The position numbers and the translations under genes were made by a program. This document shows, piece after piece, positions 9,071-18,923 of a stretch of DNA of 64,000 nucleotides (positions within the stretch are counted from its first letter, which is position 1; every line of letters starts with the position of its first letter). The notes below the pieces were generated by a model. The model saw nothing but the letters and a program-made list of their open reading frames with translations. It was not told where the DNA came from and searched no databases. The DNA comes from Intestinibaculum porci (GTDB taxonomy: Bacteria > Bacillota_I > Bacilli_A > Erysipelotrichales > Coprobacillaceae): positions 2,418,001-2,482,000 of the forward strand of contig NZ_AP019309.1 in the NCBI RefSeq assembly GCF_003925875.1. The letters run 5' to 3'.

Positions 9071-10531
9071 TTATTTCAATAATTTAGACTTTAGTGCACT
9101 AATTACATAATCATAAATAGGATTATGTAAAATCTTAAGTATACAAGCATATACTACTACACTTACTATAACTGAAGCTATAATAATCAGTATTTGCGAA
9201 GAAATAAACATCTTCACGCTTAAACATGAGATTACAATTCCTAACGTTCCTAATACAGAGGAAAACACGACTCTTGTATTACCAAATATTTCTCTTTTAT
9301 GTTTTTTGATATTAGGTATTTGTAATGAATAATAGGCAGTGATACCCATCATAATCATTTCCGCTAATAATGTTGTGAATGCAGCTCCATTATAGCCCAT
9401 ATAAGGAATTAATACGAAATTAAGAACGATATTTGTCATGGAACTGACAATCGTCGCCATCAGGTACACATTATCCATTTTATACAAAAGAATAATACCG
9501 GTCGCAAAAAAACATGCTAAAACGGCAAAGAATAAAGAAACACTAAGGATCTGTAATGAAATATACCCTTGGACATATTCACTGCCGCCTAGTAAATACA
9601 TAATAGGACTAGCCAGCATAAAAAGGCCACAAATGACTGGTAAGACAAAAGTAATTAAGTAATCAAAGATATTATGAATCAGTGCATTAAACTGTTTTTC
9701 ATCCTGATGTCCTAAATAAAAGGCTAGACGTGGCATGGCCACTGTCATAACTGCATTTAATACTGTTTTAATGGTACTATCCACTCTTGAAGCAATCGTA
9801 TAAATTCCAACATCCTTATTGCCTCTAAAGATCCCTAATATAGTAATATCTGAAGAAACATAGATCACTGAAGCCAATGAGACTGCAAAAAGCTTGATCG
9901 TAGGCCCCATGTGCTTCTTACATTGGCATAATGGCACTAAATGAACAATTGTATATCTTCTGACATAGAAGATGTTGAGGAGATTTCCACCCGCATTGGC
10001 TATAACCATAATCAAGGCATACGCTAAATAGTCCTGACTGTTTCTCACAAAAAGAAACAGCCCTGCTAAACATACTAACTGAATAATGATGTATCTTAGA
10101 GTGATATAGAAATAATCTTCATAAACCGCGTTGATCCAGTCCACCCCTAAGGTTGTTAAAATAATCATTAATGACTGAACTAAAATGACAACTTTATAAT
10201 TACGCATTTTTGCGAAGATGAAGAAACAAGCAAATAATGCAAGATAAGAGACTATTGTGGCAACCACATTAATAGTAAATACTTCCGACGCAAAATTTTG
10301 AAACTTTTGTTTTTGATCTCTGAACTGTGGTCCTTCTCTTTGGGCATAAGTGACAACTCCTAGTGTGGCAAATAAAGCAAAATATTGAATGATACTGTTA
10401 CACCAGCTGACAATTCCATAATTGGCTGCATGTAAGACACGTGAAGCATAAGGAATCGTAATCAGCGGAAATATGATACTGCATATGGTTTTAAGTGTAT
10501 TGAGTATTGCATTGATTTTTACAGATTTCAT
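9071..10531 (-). CDS. wzx: Wzx-type polysaccharide flippase (MOP superfamily), paralogue 2
   Basis: 486 residues, polytopic, with the N-terminal signature TIPYASRVLHAANYG. It closely matches the flippase at 5546-7006. Its stop codon touches the region of the next gene's upstream ATG at 9071, and the SD of that gene lies in the junction, so flippase and DUF5722 gene are coupled. The pair is repeated downstream as a second pair, so this is the first copy of a duplicated Wzx-hydrolase module. It probably flips undecaprenyl-linked repeat units. A third, more distant flippase lies at 20276. Confidence 0.9.
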   Translation of the reverse strand: MKSVKINAILNTLKTICSIIFPLITIPYASRVLHAANYGIVSWCNSIIQYFALFATLGVVTYAQREGPQFRDQKQKFQNFASEVFTINVVATIVSYLALFACFFIFAKMRNYKVVILVQSLMIILTTLGVDWINAVYEDYFYITLRYIIIQLVCLAGLFLFVRNSQDYLAYALIMVIANAGGNLLNIFYVRRYTIVHLVPLCQCKKHMGPTIKLFAVSLASVIYVSSDITILGIFRGNKDVGIYTIASRVDSTIKTVLNAVMTVAMPRLAFYLGHQDEKQFNALIHNIFDYLITFVLPVICGLFMLASPIMYLLGGSEYVQGYISLQILSVSLFFAVLACFFATGIILLYKMDNVYLMATIVSSMTNIVLNFVLIPYMGYNGAAFTTLLAEMIMMGITAYYSLQIPNIKKHKREIFGNTRVVFSSVLGTLGIVISCLSVKMFISSQILIIIASVIVSVVVYACILKILHNPIYDYVISALKSKLLK

Positions 10532-10563
10532 AATACTTCACTTTCTTAAATATCTCTCATCGA

Positions 10564-12561
10564 CTAATAAACAAATTTTTTATCAATTTTAATCGTACTT
10601 GTATCTTTGTACATCAGCCAGTAGTCTTTCCCTGAAATTTTAGTTATCCATCCATGACTTTTTAAATCATTTTTTATATTTATTCGAGTTGTAAGGATAT
10701 AATTACATTTTGATACCTTCAATATGCCTAGAATATCATTATAATTTTTCTTTCCTGCTAAATAATTAGCTATACTTTCAGTATTTTGTTTGGATAAGAA
10801 ATAATACAATTCGATTCTATTAGAGCTATAAAGTAAACAATGGCTGTCAATATACGTATGCTCATAAGGAATACTATATTCTGACATTAAACGATATTGT
10901 CCATATTTTAAAGTGTTAAAATATAATCCAGTCTGAGCAATAGGCGTTGGCAACATATACTGATTAGCTATTACAGGCTTTAATGAATAACCAACTGAAG
11001 TCATATTATCTTCAACAAGATTATATTTTTTTAATGTATCATTATTGATATATATGCCTGTGATCGTAGCGAATACAATAACAAAAGATAACATTCCACA
11101 TAATCTTTTTGCTCTATTTTTATAGGTTATCAATTTGACCAAAATCATACCGCAGTATAACATGCACATCATAAGTAATGAAGTCAACATTCGTGCACCA
11201 CCGTATGAATTAAATGATAACAAAGTCAAAAGATAAGAATTTGTATCAAGTCTAAAAATTAAGTAGATCAGTAATAAAGAAAATGAAAGTAAACGATATT
11301 TTCCATGATCTAAATACATCATATAAGTTATTGACGCAAATCCCGTTAAAGCAAAGAAATCATAAATAAAAGCATTCGCATAATAAAGCTCATATGTTTG
11401 CGCATTATTATCAATATTTTTAGCAATCCAATCAAACGAAGATAAGATCGTATTGCTAATAATGAGAACAATGAAAGCTAGGGAAAGAAATATAATAGAA
11501 TAATAGACTTTCTTTTTTCGTGTATCGAACTTATAAAGAATCATTCTTTCAATCTTCGCCACAATCAGTACTAAAGAAACAATTATAAAATAGCTAAGTG
11601 CATTGGTTTGAAATGATAATAAGGCAAGCAATATAAATATATAGGTCAGAATATAATTTTTAGATATCTTTTTTACCCAAAAACTGCCGAAGTACAAAAA
11701 GAGCGACAACGAAAATACACGTGTAACAGATCCGCCATAGAAAATAGCAGTTTGAAAGCGCCAATTTTCATACATTCTAATTTTAATCGGTAAATTTCCT
11801 CGTGATGCATAGCCCGATGGTATCATCAAAAAAGCAAATACCATTAATGAATACTGTGAAATCGACTCCTTCAAGAATAATCCAGCAAACATTGTATAAA
11901 GCAAGAATGTTAAATAGTAGTTATGAATCACCATAACGAAACGGCAGAAGAACACTGGGGAAATATGGAAATAAGAGCATAAAGCACTATATACAAGTTC
12001 ATATGTATTAAACATCCGATGTCCTTGTGCTAAAGCATTAGCAAGGTGACCTGATGTAGAGATCACATTGCCATAAAAGTAGTTTTGATTTAATAAATGT
12101 GGGGTCTGAATTAAATGAACCACTTTCGCAATATAATAGTCATCATTATAATTATTAAGATAATAAGGCTGTGTGTTTGTTACTGACAAAAGAGTAAATA
12201 AACAAGTCAATAAATAGACAAACCAGTATTTCTTGAAATGACATTTTAACGTTTTCTTTGAAAGCTTACTTTTGTCAAAAGTCATATGATAGTGACGAAT
12301 TGTAAACACCAGACACAAAATAAGAACAAGGGCATAAACAATTGCAAATAAAATCCATGACAATGACAATAATTGCATTGGAAAACCAATAATAAAGCCA
12401 ATAAAGAAGACAGTAAGAAATCCTGTTAATATACGAAAGGCATACTGATGCTTTTGTACATGGAACATTTCCATAAGATGACGGCCTAAAATATAATATA
12501 TAATTGTAATGATAATAAGAAATATTGGCATTAATACATAGTTCATAACGGGTACCACCAC
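10564..12561 (-). CDS. Large polytopic membrane protein, possible GT-C-type glycosyltransferase
   Basis: 665 residues (GTG at 12561; an in-frame ATG at 12546 gives 660). An AGGAA motif precedes the GTG, while only GGTGG precedes the ATG, so the choice is open. There are about 12 membrane helices over residues 1-530, then a soluble domain of about 130 residues. After the early helices a loop carries NNYNDDYY; acidic pairs in the first outer loop are typical catalytic residues of GT-C enzymes that use lipid-linked sugars. It may belong to an uncharacterised family such as DUF6077, which I cannot confirm. Its place between the Wzz-like gene and a flippase fits a role in adding a side sugar outside the membrane. 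Function is inferred. Confidence 0.6.
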   Translation of the reverse strand: MVVPVMNYVLMPIFLIIITIIYYILGRHLMEMFHVQKHQYAFRILTGFLTVFFIGFIIGFPMQLLSLSWILFAIVYALVLILCLVFTIRHYHMTFDKSKLSKKTLKCHFKKYWFVYLLTCLFTLLSVTNTQPYYLNNYNDDYYIAKVVHLIQTPHLLNQNYFYGNVISTSGHLANALAQGHRMFNTYELVYSALCSYFHISPVFFCRFVMVIHNYYLTFLLYTMFAGLFLKESISQYSLMVFAFLMIPSGYASRGNLPIKIRMYENWRFQTAIFYGGSVTRVFSLSLFLYFGSFWVKKISKNYILTYIFILLALLSFQTNALSYFIIVSLVLIVAKIERMILYKFDTRKKKVYYSIIFLSLAFIVLIISNTILSSFDWIAKNIDNNAQTYELYYANAFIYDFFALTGFASITYMMYLDHGKYRLLSFSLLLIYLIFRLDTNSYLLTLLSFNSYGGARMLTSLLMMCMLYCGMILVKLITYKNRAKRLCGMLSFVIVFATITGIYINNDTLKKYNLVEDNMTSVGYSLKPVIANQYMLPTPIAQTGLYFNTLKYGQYRLMSEYSIPYEHTYIDSHCLLYSSNRIELYYFLSKQNTESIANYLAGKKNYNDILGILKVSKCNYILTTRINIKNDLKSHGWITKISGKDYWLMYKDTSTIKIDKKFVY

Positions 12562-12578
12562 TTACTGAGTTCCTGAAA

Positions 12579-13913
12579 TTATTTTATTACAATAAATCCT
12601 TCAATAACTTTTCCTTTTTGAGCATAATAGGAAATTGTATCATAAAGTTTTTTCATATCAGATGACTCATTTTTTTCTAATAAAATAACACGATCTACTG
12701 ATAAAAGCTGTGAAAATTCTTCTTTTTTCATCGGCTTATGAGCAAAAACTATTATATTATTATCTTTCGCTAAACGTTTTAATTCATCAAGATTTTCGTT
12801 AGATGTCGTTAAAGCGATAGACTGATCTTTGAATCTTTCTTTGACATACTGTAATTCATTACTAATAATAGATTCATCAAATTCTCCATCATATAGAATT
12901 GGCAAATTAAAGGCATTTTCAATTTCTTTAGCGTTATGCAGTTTACTTGAAGAAATATACTTGATAATAAGGATACAAATATAGAACACAGTTAAAACTG
13001 CTCCTACTAAAACCATAAACTTCACAAAAGCAGTAACTGAGAATACTTTTTTCCCTGTTTTCACTTTTGCAAGTTTGTTCAAATAGCCAAAGTAAGTTTG
13101 TTGATCAGCAGATAATGTATTGTTTAATAGACCAATCGCATTAGTAACCGTTGATAACTGATTCGTATATGTGTTTTTATCACCATTGATTTGCGAGTCT
13201 GTAACTTTACTATAGCTCTTATCTCCTAATGAATAACTAAAATTCCCATAATTCTTCTTTAATGTATTACAAATTTGACTGAATCTTTGTTTTACATATT
13301 TACCAATAGTATCAACCTGATTCTTATTCTGATCGCTGATATAAATGATGATATTAGCCGCATTTTGCTGTTCACCATTGTTTACCTGAATACTAGAAGA
13401 GTTATTCAAATCATTCCCTACTAACACATTTACAAGAGAATTAAACTGTGTAAAAGAAAGATTCTGATTAAGTTCTTTTTTACATGCATTATATAATGAT
13501 TCATCAACTAATAATGATTTGATACTTGTCGCAATATCATTAGCTTTAGTAGAATTTGAAATTAAATAAACTAAAGATAATTTTTGCGAATTATTTTCTG
13601 TTAAATTTAAATAAACAGAATCATCCATAAATTTTTGAATACTGTTTTTCTGATTCATTAAGCTTGTATAAGTTTTAAACGCACTTTCGGCCTGATCAGC
13701 CTGGGCATCACCAATTTGCAGTCGCATAGCTGCAATACGACTTTCTAGCTGATCCCTTTCTGTAGATGATACATAAGCTTTTTTTGTTGCAGCACAAAAC
13801 CCAGCCCCAATAAGCATACCCACAATTAATACAATCAGAATCTGCTTATATTGTTTTACAATATATGTCAGCATATCTTTTGGACTGAATGACTTTTCAT
13901 AGTTATAATTCAT
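12579..13913 (-). CDS. wzz: Wzz-like chain-length regulator with a relic kinase-like C-terminal domain
   Basis: 444 residues. Two membrane helices (about 24-44 and 297-318) enclose a roughly 250-residue extracytoplasmic region, the layout of polysaccharide co-polymerases. About 120 cytoplasmic residues follow the second helix. Their end (DRVILLEKNESSDMKKLYD, then GKVIEGFIVIK) resembles the last strand-helix-strand of BY-kinases such as CpsD. No Walker A, Walker B or tyrosine cluster is present, so kinase activity is unlikely. No separate CpsB or CpsD gene is in the window. It overlaps the Wzy gene by 11 nt, a usual partner; together they should set polymer length. Start is supported by AAAGGAG. 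Confidence 0.8.
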   Translation of the reverse strand: MNYNYEKSFSPKDMLTYIVKQYKQILIVLIVGMLIGAGFCAATKKAYVSSTERDQLESRIAAMRLQIGDAQADQAESAFKTYTSLMNQKNSIQKFMDDSVYLNLTENNSQKLSLVYLISNSTKANDIATSIKSLLVDESLYNACKKELNQNLSFTQFNSLVNVLVGNDLNNSSSIQVNNGEQQNAANIIIYISDQNKNQVDTIGKYVKQRFSQICNTLKKNYGNFSYSLGDKSYSKVTDSQINGDKNTYTNQLSTVTNAIGLLNNTLSADQQTYFGYLNKLAKVKTGKKVFSVTAFVKFMVLVGAVLTVFYICILIIKYISSSKLHNAKEIENAFNLPILYDGEFDESIISNELQYVKERFKDQSIALTTSNENLDELKRLAKDNNIIVFAHKPMKKEEFSQLLSVDRVILLEKNESSDMKKLYDTISYYAQKGKVIEGFIVIK

Positions 13914-15102
13914 ATTCTTCTCCTTTTACATTGCTTCGATTTATTTGAGGCAACGGTTTCTCTGCTTGACTTTCAAAGAAAGTTAAATACATATAAATAT
14001 AAATAATAGATGCGGTCGTTGAATAAAGTAATGGATTTGTCGCCGCAATAAACAAATATCCAATAAATGTCAGTTTGACTAAAATACTGTAATGTCCTTT
14101 AAGTGGATATAAGATACCACCGACAAAGAGCACTGTATATATAATACCAATCTGACGTACTAATTCAATAAATGACATCTCGGCTGAAGCTTCAAAATCA
14201 CTTCTTCCTAAATTGTAGAACTCACTTCCCATGCCAGTGCCAAATAGGATATTATGTGCATGTGAGAACAAATGTTTGTAAGATTCCATCGTACCAATTC
14301 GAATACTATCAGAATAAGTTGCACCTTTAGAGCTCATCATCGATGTCAGTTTTTCTATAATTAATGAGCTGCCAAAAAGCAAAATAAGAGCAAGCATAAA
14401 GATCGCTAAACATTTAACAATCATTGCTGGCTTTGTCATTCCTTGCTGTTTAAAGATAAAAATGACGACTAACGCTAAGGCAATAAGCACATTTGCTCTA
14501 GTTCCGGAAAAAACTAATCCTAATACACTTAATAGCGTAATTGCGAATTGCTGTCTTTTTAGACTTTCGTAAAGCAATATGACAAATAACGGTGATGTTT
14601 TAAAGAATACTTTATAATAGAAAGCATATTCAGGAGATTTCCCCATAACCCCCATATCCGTATTATAAACAAAGTTACGAATTGCATTATTGCCATTCAC
14701 ATTAAAGACGCCAGCTTTATCTGCTAGTACAAGTAAAACGGTAATGCCAGCTAAACCCATTAATAAATAATAAAGAATATCCTTAAATTTATAGTTTTTT
14801 TCATAAATAGGAATCACCAGCATGACAAGTACCGGCGTATAACTTGCCCGTAAACTTGTTATTGGATCCTGCGAGACCAATGTAGAATGCAAAATTATAG
14901 CTATTGGTAAAAAGAACGCAAAATAAAGAAGTGATCGATATTTTGGATTGGTAAAGATTTTAAAAATAGTCTTTCTTTCAATAAAACAAATCAAAAGAAA
15001 GGATAGTGGAACGATTTGAAAACGATCCACTGGGAAATAAATACAAAAGAACAAAAATAAAAATAATAAAAAGTTAACTATTCGATCTCGATATCTTTGC
15101 AT
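13903..15102 (-). CDS. wzy: Wzy-type polysaccharide polymerase (O-antigen ligase/polymerase family)
   Basis: 399 residues with about 10-11 membrane helices. Family features include a large outer loop containing SIRIGTMESYKHL and then FGTGMGSEFY, a Wzy/WaaL-type motif carrying the conserved Arg and Gly-rich turn. Wzy joins flipped repeat units into polymer at the outer face of the membrane. The gene lies between the GT2 gene (8 nt gap) and the Wzz-like gene (11 nt overlap), which is standard Wzx/Wzy-locus order. Linkage specificity cannot be read from the sequence. Confidence 0.85.
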   Translation of the reverse strand: MQRYRDRIVNFLLFLFLFFCIYFPVDRFQIVPLSFLLICFIERKTIFKIFTNPKYRSLLYFAFFLPIAIILHSTLVSQDPITSLRASYTPVLVMLVIPIYEKNYKFKDILYYLLMGLAGITVLLVLADKAGVFNVNGNNAIRNFVYNTDMGVMGKSPEYAFYYKVFFKTSPLFVILLYESLKRQQFAITLLSVLGLVFSGTRANVLIALALVVIFIFKQQGMTKPAMIVKCLAIFMLALILLFGSSLIIEKLTSMMSSKGATYSDSIRIGTMESYKHLFSHAHNILFGTGMGSEFYNLGRSDFEASAEMSFIELVRQIGIIYTVLFVGGILYPLKGHYSILVKLTFIGYLFIAATNPLLYSTTASIIYIYMYLTFFESQAEKPLPQINRSNVKGEEYEL

Positions 15103-15110
15103 AACTATGC

Positions 15111-16034
15111 CTATACATATAATAATTGCGCAATAATACGAACGGTATCGCTTTTTAAGTAATGCCCATGAATCAATTGATAAATGCGCTGCACTTTATG
15201 CGGACATTCATATAAATGAATAAAGCCGCTTAATACCGAACGACTTTCCTTAGGCATTGTATCACTATATCTTTCGTACATTGCTTTTGCCTGATTCAAA
15301 TATAAATATTGCATATTTTTTGTTCTTTTGTCGGTAAACTTACTCCAACGATATTTAAAACTTTTTACATCAACAGCACCGACTGTATTATCCCCATGCT
15401 GACGATATAAAATTAATGGTTCACTCAAATGTGAAATACGTCCACAACTGCTTGCTAATAAGGCTAGCCACCAGTCATGCATTAAAATTCTTGAATCATA
15501 GTCCCCCATCATTTGACAAAGAACACGATTGATCATCATTGTGCAGCCAGTTACATAATTTTGTACAAGCAAGTTGGAAAAGTCTAGCTTATATTTAGCA
15601 ATCTGATTGTGTGCTTCATTAAAGTCTAAATCCTGAAGATTTCCATCAACAGCTTTATAATCACAAAATACCAAGATCGGAATATCCTTGCCACTTTGTG
15701 CTTCAATTCTCTTCATTTCATTTAAAGTTTTCTCAACCTTTTCAGGTAACCAAAAATCATCCTGATCACAAAACATCACGTAATCCGCAGTCGAAGATTT
15801 GGTAATGTGCATAAAGTTCTTTTGTGCACTACCACAATGGACCTGATCTTCTAATAAAGTGATTCGATTAGGATATTTTTTGACATATTCCTTTACGACA
15901 GATACTGTCTGATCTTTTGAACAATCATCATGTATTAAAATTCGAATGTCTTTGTACGTTTGGTTTAGAAGTGAATCAAGCTGCTGACCAATATATTCTT
16001 CTCCATTGTAAGTTGCTAATAAAATATCAATCAT
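15111..16034 (-). CDS. GT2-family glycosyltransferase
   Basis: 307 residues. The GT-A fold start is typical (IDILLATYNGEEYIGQQLDS), followed by DDCSKDQT and the FCDQDDFW segment that holds the nucleotide- and metal-binding acidic residues. This combination is common in rhamnosyltransferase-like GT2 enzymes of capsule loci. It would add one sugar from a nucleotide donor to the undecaprenyl-linked acceptor on the cytoplasmic side. It overlaps the GT4-like gene by 8 nt, and an AGAGGAG site precedes the ATG. Rhamnose as donor is only a possibility. Confidence 0.9.
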   Translation of the reverse strand: MIDILLATYNGEEYIGQQLDSLLNQTYKDIRILIHDDCSKDQTVSVVKEYVKKYPNRITLLEDQVHCGSAQKNFMHITKSSTADYVMFCDQDDFWLPEKVEKTLNEMKRIEAQSGKDIPILVFCDYKAVDGNLQDLDFNEAHNQIAKYKLDFSNLLVQNYVTGCTMMINRVLCQMMGDYDSRILMHDWWLALLASSCGRISHLSEPLILYRQHGDNTVGAVDVKSFKYRWSKFTDKRTKNMQYLYLNQAKAMYERYSDTMPKESRSVLSGFIHLYECPHKVQRIYQLIHGHYLKSDTVRIIAQLLYV

Positions 16035-17148
16035 TTTTTACTCCTCTATCAGAAATTTTTGCAATGACTTGATGCATTTGCTTTGAGAAATGTTCATATG
16101 TTAAATGATCATTAAAGAATTTAACAGTATTTTCAATCTGCATAGGATCATATACTAATGAATCGAGCTGATCTATATTATAACCCATCTGATATTTATT
16201 AATAAGATCCCAGGTATCCCCTTTAATGTTATTAATCATTGGTAAACCAGCCTGCATGTAATCCATGCTTTTCATCGTTAATCCCACACAAACACTTTTC
16301 TTCATAATATTTAAACCATAATGGCAACGAGACATGATTTTCATCTTTTCGATTGAATCATACACTTTGCCATGATCATGAACAATCGCACCAGCCTGTT
16401 TACATGTTGCTAATAGAGTTTCTTTATTTTCACCACTGCCAATAAGGTGCATATGCACGTATTTCTTTTGTGCTAAAGTACGAATAATATACCCTATAGT
16501 ATCAATATCTATAATATTGTTCATCGATCCTAAATAAAGTAATGAATAACAATCATTATTTAAATGTTTTTTGGGAATTTGTGCCTGAACATCACGCGCT
16601 AAATAAATAGCTTGATGTGGGCATGCTACTAAAAAACGACCTAGTTTTTGCTCATATAAATGACACTCACAAACAATATAATCAGCATATTGTAATGCCT
16701 GATTACGCATTTTTGCCCAATATTTATAAGGCGGTGTCATTTTTAATTTTGCAAGTGGCATTGTTTCTGGCCATAAATCAATAAGATCAAAGACCAGTTT
16801 ACAAGCAGGGGCTTTCTTTTTGATTTCCACAGCTTCCTTTGCAAAACTATTAGGCGGTACTAATACCCACAGCAAATCAACTGTATTGATTTCCTGTGAA
16901 ATTACCATAAAGATATCTTTGCCTAACTGTGCATGTGAGCGCATGCGAGCAACAGAAATATTCTTATAATAAGGCTCCGCATGAAACATGCGGTAGCCTT
17001 CCTTTTGCTCTGTATTTTGCGTTTTCTCAATATGTTTAAAATCAGAAGTATAAACTTCTACCTCATAGCCATTTTCTTCCAAGCTTCTTTTCACCTGAGA
17101 TACACGTTCATGATATGTATCAAAGCAATTAACGATGATGCCTCTCAT
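16027..17148 (-). CDS. GT4-like (GT-B fold) glycosyltransferase
   Basis: 373 residues. The N-terminal half begins with MRGIIVNCFDTYHERV and contains a KLVFDLIDLWPETMP segment; the C-terminal half has LLYLGSMNNIIDIDTI and HLIGSGENKE, the donor-binding region of GT-B enzymes. Near 285-300 comes a glutamate-poor version of the usual EX7E region (KKSVCVGLTMKSMDYMQAG). Such enzymes transfer sugars in the cytoplasm to the growing lipid-linked repeat unit. It starts with an ATGA overlap on the upstream fusion gene (17145-17148). Donor and linkage are unknown. Confidence 0.8.
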   Translation of the reverse strand: MRGIIVNCFDTYHERVSQVKRSLEENGYEVEVYTSDFKHIEKTQNTEQKEGYRMFHAEPYYKNISVARMRSHAQLGKDIFMVISQEINTVDLLWVLVPPNSFAKEAVEIKKKAPACKLVFDLIDLWPETMPLAKLKMTPPYKYWAKMRNQALQYADYIVCECHLYEQKLGRFLVACPHQAIYLARDVQAQIPKKHLNNDCYSLLYLGSMNNIIDIDTIGYIIRTLAQKKYVHMHLIGSGENKETLLATCKQAGAIVHDHGKVYDSIEKMKIMSRCHYGLNIMKKSVCVGLTMKSMDYMQAGLPMINNIKGDTWDLINKYQMGYNIDQLDSLVYDPMQIENTVKFFNDHLTYEHFSKQMHQVIAKISDRGVKND

Positions 17149-18914
17149 AAACTTTCTCCTTCAGTGGCTTCAATTGTTTCCTGAAAATTTGAAACCTGAT
17201 AATCTAAGCCTTCATAAACAGATAACTTCATATCATAAGTCATATTACCAAAAGCTTTGTTAACTAATCCACTCACTTTACCTGGGACATGTGATGCTAA
17301 AGATACAAATGGATTGAGTAAACCTGTTACAGCCATATTATGACCTGATACTGAGGCAATTTCTTTTACCATTTCCGCAGTCTTTGTATAAGAGCTATTT
17401 TGAGGCATAAAGATGCCGCCTTCACTCGTTAACATTAACTGACACAAGAACTCGCATAAGTTATCAATGTGTAACATGCTGCGTTTATTATTCACATTTG
17501 GGAAGACATGTAATTTCTTAGCGAGTTTCGCTAAAACAGGATAGTTCCCTTTTGAACCTTTACCATAGATCATTGGTGGACGAATCACGGCTACCTTGAA
17601 TGTATCATCGGCTAAAGCGCGGACAGCTTTATCAGCCTGCCATTTACTATCACCATAGAAGTTTGCTGGTGTAGGGATGGTATTTTCATCAACCATTTTT
17701 TCCTTACCGAATGGTGCAGATTCACCATAAACAATCATTGAAGACATAAAGATAAACTGTTTAACACCAGCCGCTTTCGCTTTTTTAGCGACTTCGATCG
17801 TTAAGTCGGTATTAACTTTATAATACTTTTCTTTCACTTCATCACTGACATGTCCTACATCGGCATGTGCTAAACCAGCGACATGATAAACAATATCATA
17901 CTGTGAGAAATCAGTATCTCTCCACTTTGGAGAAATCATATCAACAGTATCAATATCTAAGTTATCTCCATAATGTTTAGAAGCATAGTCTTTAAATGAT
18001 TCACCAATATAAGAACCGGCACCAGTAATCAGCACTTTTTTATGAGCGGAATGATCAACGGTATAAGATTTACGGTAGGCGAAGTCCTCTTCAGGATCTT
18101 CTTCAGGTACATCTTCTCTTAAAGCTTTATGCATTTCACCTGTGCCGCCTTCGACAACACCTTCGCTTTTAGCGACAGAGGAAATCGTCCCAAAGAAGCA
18201 TTTGATATCCATCAATAAGCCTTTCAGGCTATTTGATTTGACAGCTTTAACGTAATCCCCATCTAATTTGGCTTTCACTGGGATTTCTAATTCATCACGG
18301 CCATTGATTTGAGCCCAGCCAGTTAAACCAGGTGTCACATCATTAGCGCCATATTTATCACGTTCTTCCACTAAATCTTTTTGATTCCATAAAGCAGGAC
18401 GTGGACCGATAATAGACATATTACCAACAAAGATATCCCAGATCTGTGGTAATTCATCTAATGAACTCTTTCTTAAGAACTTGCCAACTCTGGTAATATA
18501 CTGATCTGGATTTTCTAACATATGCGTTGGCATATCATGTGGCGTATTCATCTTCATACTTCTGAATTTATGAAGTTTGAAGAACTTCTTATTCTTCCCA
18601 ACTCTCTTTTGTGTAAAGAGCACTGGTCCGGGATCATCAATCTTTATCGCTAAGGTAATGATTAAATATAATGGTGATAATAAAACTAGTCCAAAGAATG
18701 ATAAAATCACATCAATTGCTCTTTTAGAGTGTGCTTCATAGAAGGTATCATCTTCTTTCGTTTCTTCATTGATGGTATAAGCATCAGGATCATTTTTGAA
18801 ACTTTCTTCGTCTTCTTTAACTTTCTTTTTACCAATGGTACGTAAGATTACATAAGTGCCCGCTAAAGCTGCAATGACACCAATAATGGTACCGGTTTTC
18901 TTCTTGTTTGCCAT
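17145..18914 (-). CDS. Fused initiating phosphoglycosyltransferase and SDR epimerase/4-ketoreductase
   Basis: 589 residues in two parts. An extra N-terminal helix (8-27) precedes a monotopic phosphoglycosyltransferase (about 60-250) with the re-entrant hydrophobic segment, KFRSM, the catalytic DE pair (SLDELPQ, D153/E154), IGPRPAL and PGLTGWAQINGRD. This enzyme class moves sugar-1-phosphate from UDP-sugar to undecaprenyl phosphate and starts each repeat unit. A short acidic linker leads to an SDR domain (about 292-589) with GAGSYIG (298-304), Ser391/392, and YGDSK (Y420, K424), the full SDR triad. In WbpL/WbpV- or WbpK-type pathways a separate SDR reduces the 4-keto sugar made by a WbpM-like dehydratase. 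Here the dehydratase is the first gene of the locus, so the fused SDR may make the very sugar its partner domain transfers. That pairing is inferred. Confidence 0.9.
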   Translation of the reverse strand: MANKKKTGTIIGVIAALAGTYVILRTIGKKKVKEDEESFKNDPDAYTINEETKEDDTFYEAHSKRAIDVILSFFGLVLLSPLYLIITLAIKIDDPGPVLFTQKRVGKNKKFFKLHKFRSMKMNTPHDMPTHMLENPDQYITRVGKFLRKSSLDELPQIWDIFVGNMSIIGPRPALWNQKDLVEERDKYGANDVTPGLTGWAQINGRDELEIPVKAKLDGDYVKAVKSNSLKGLLMDIKCFFGTISSVAKSEGVVEGGTGEMHKALREDVPEEDPEEDFAYRKSYTVDHSAHKKVLITGAGSYIGESFKDYASKHYGDNLDIDTVDMISPKWRDTDFSQYDIVYHVAGLAHADVGHVSDEVKEKYYKVNTDLTIEVAKKAKAAGVKQFIFMSSMIVYGESAPFGKEKMVDENTIPTPANFYGDSKWQADKAVRALADDTFKVAVIRPPMIYGKGSKGNYPVLAKLAKKLHVFPNVNNKRSMLHIDNLCEFLCQLMLTSEGGIFMPQNSSYTKTAEMVKEIASVSGHNMAVTGLLNPFVSLASHVPGKVSGLVNKAFGNMTYDMKLSVYEGLDYQVSNFQETIEATEGESL

Positions 18915-18923
18915 AAATCCTCC

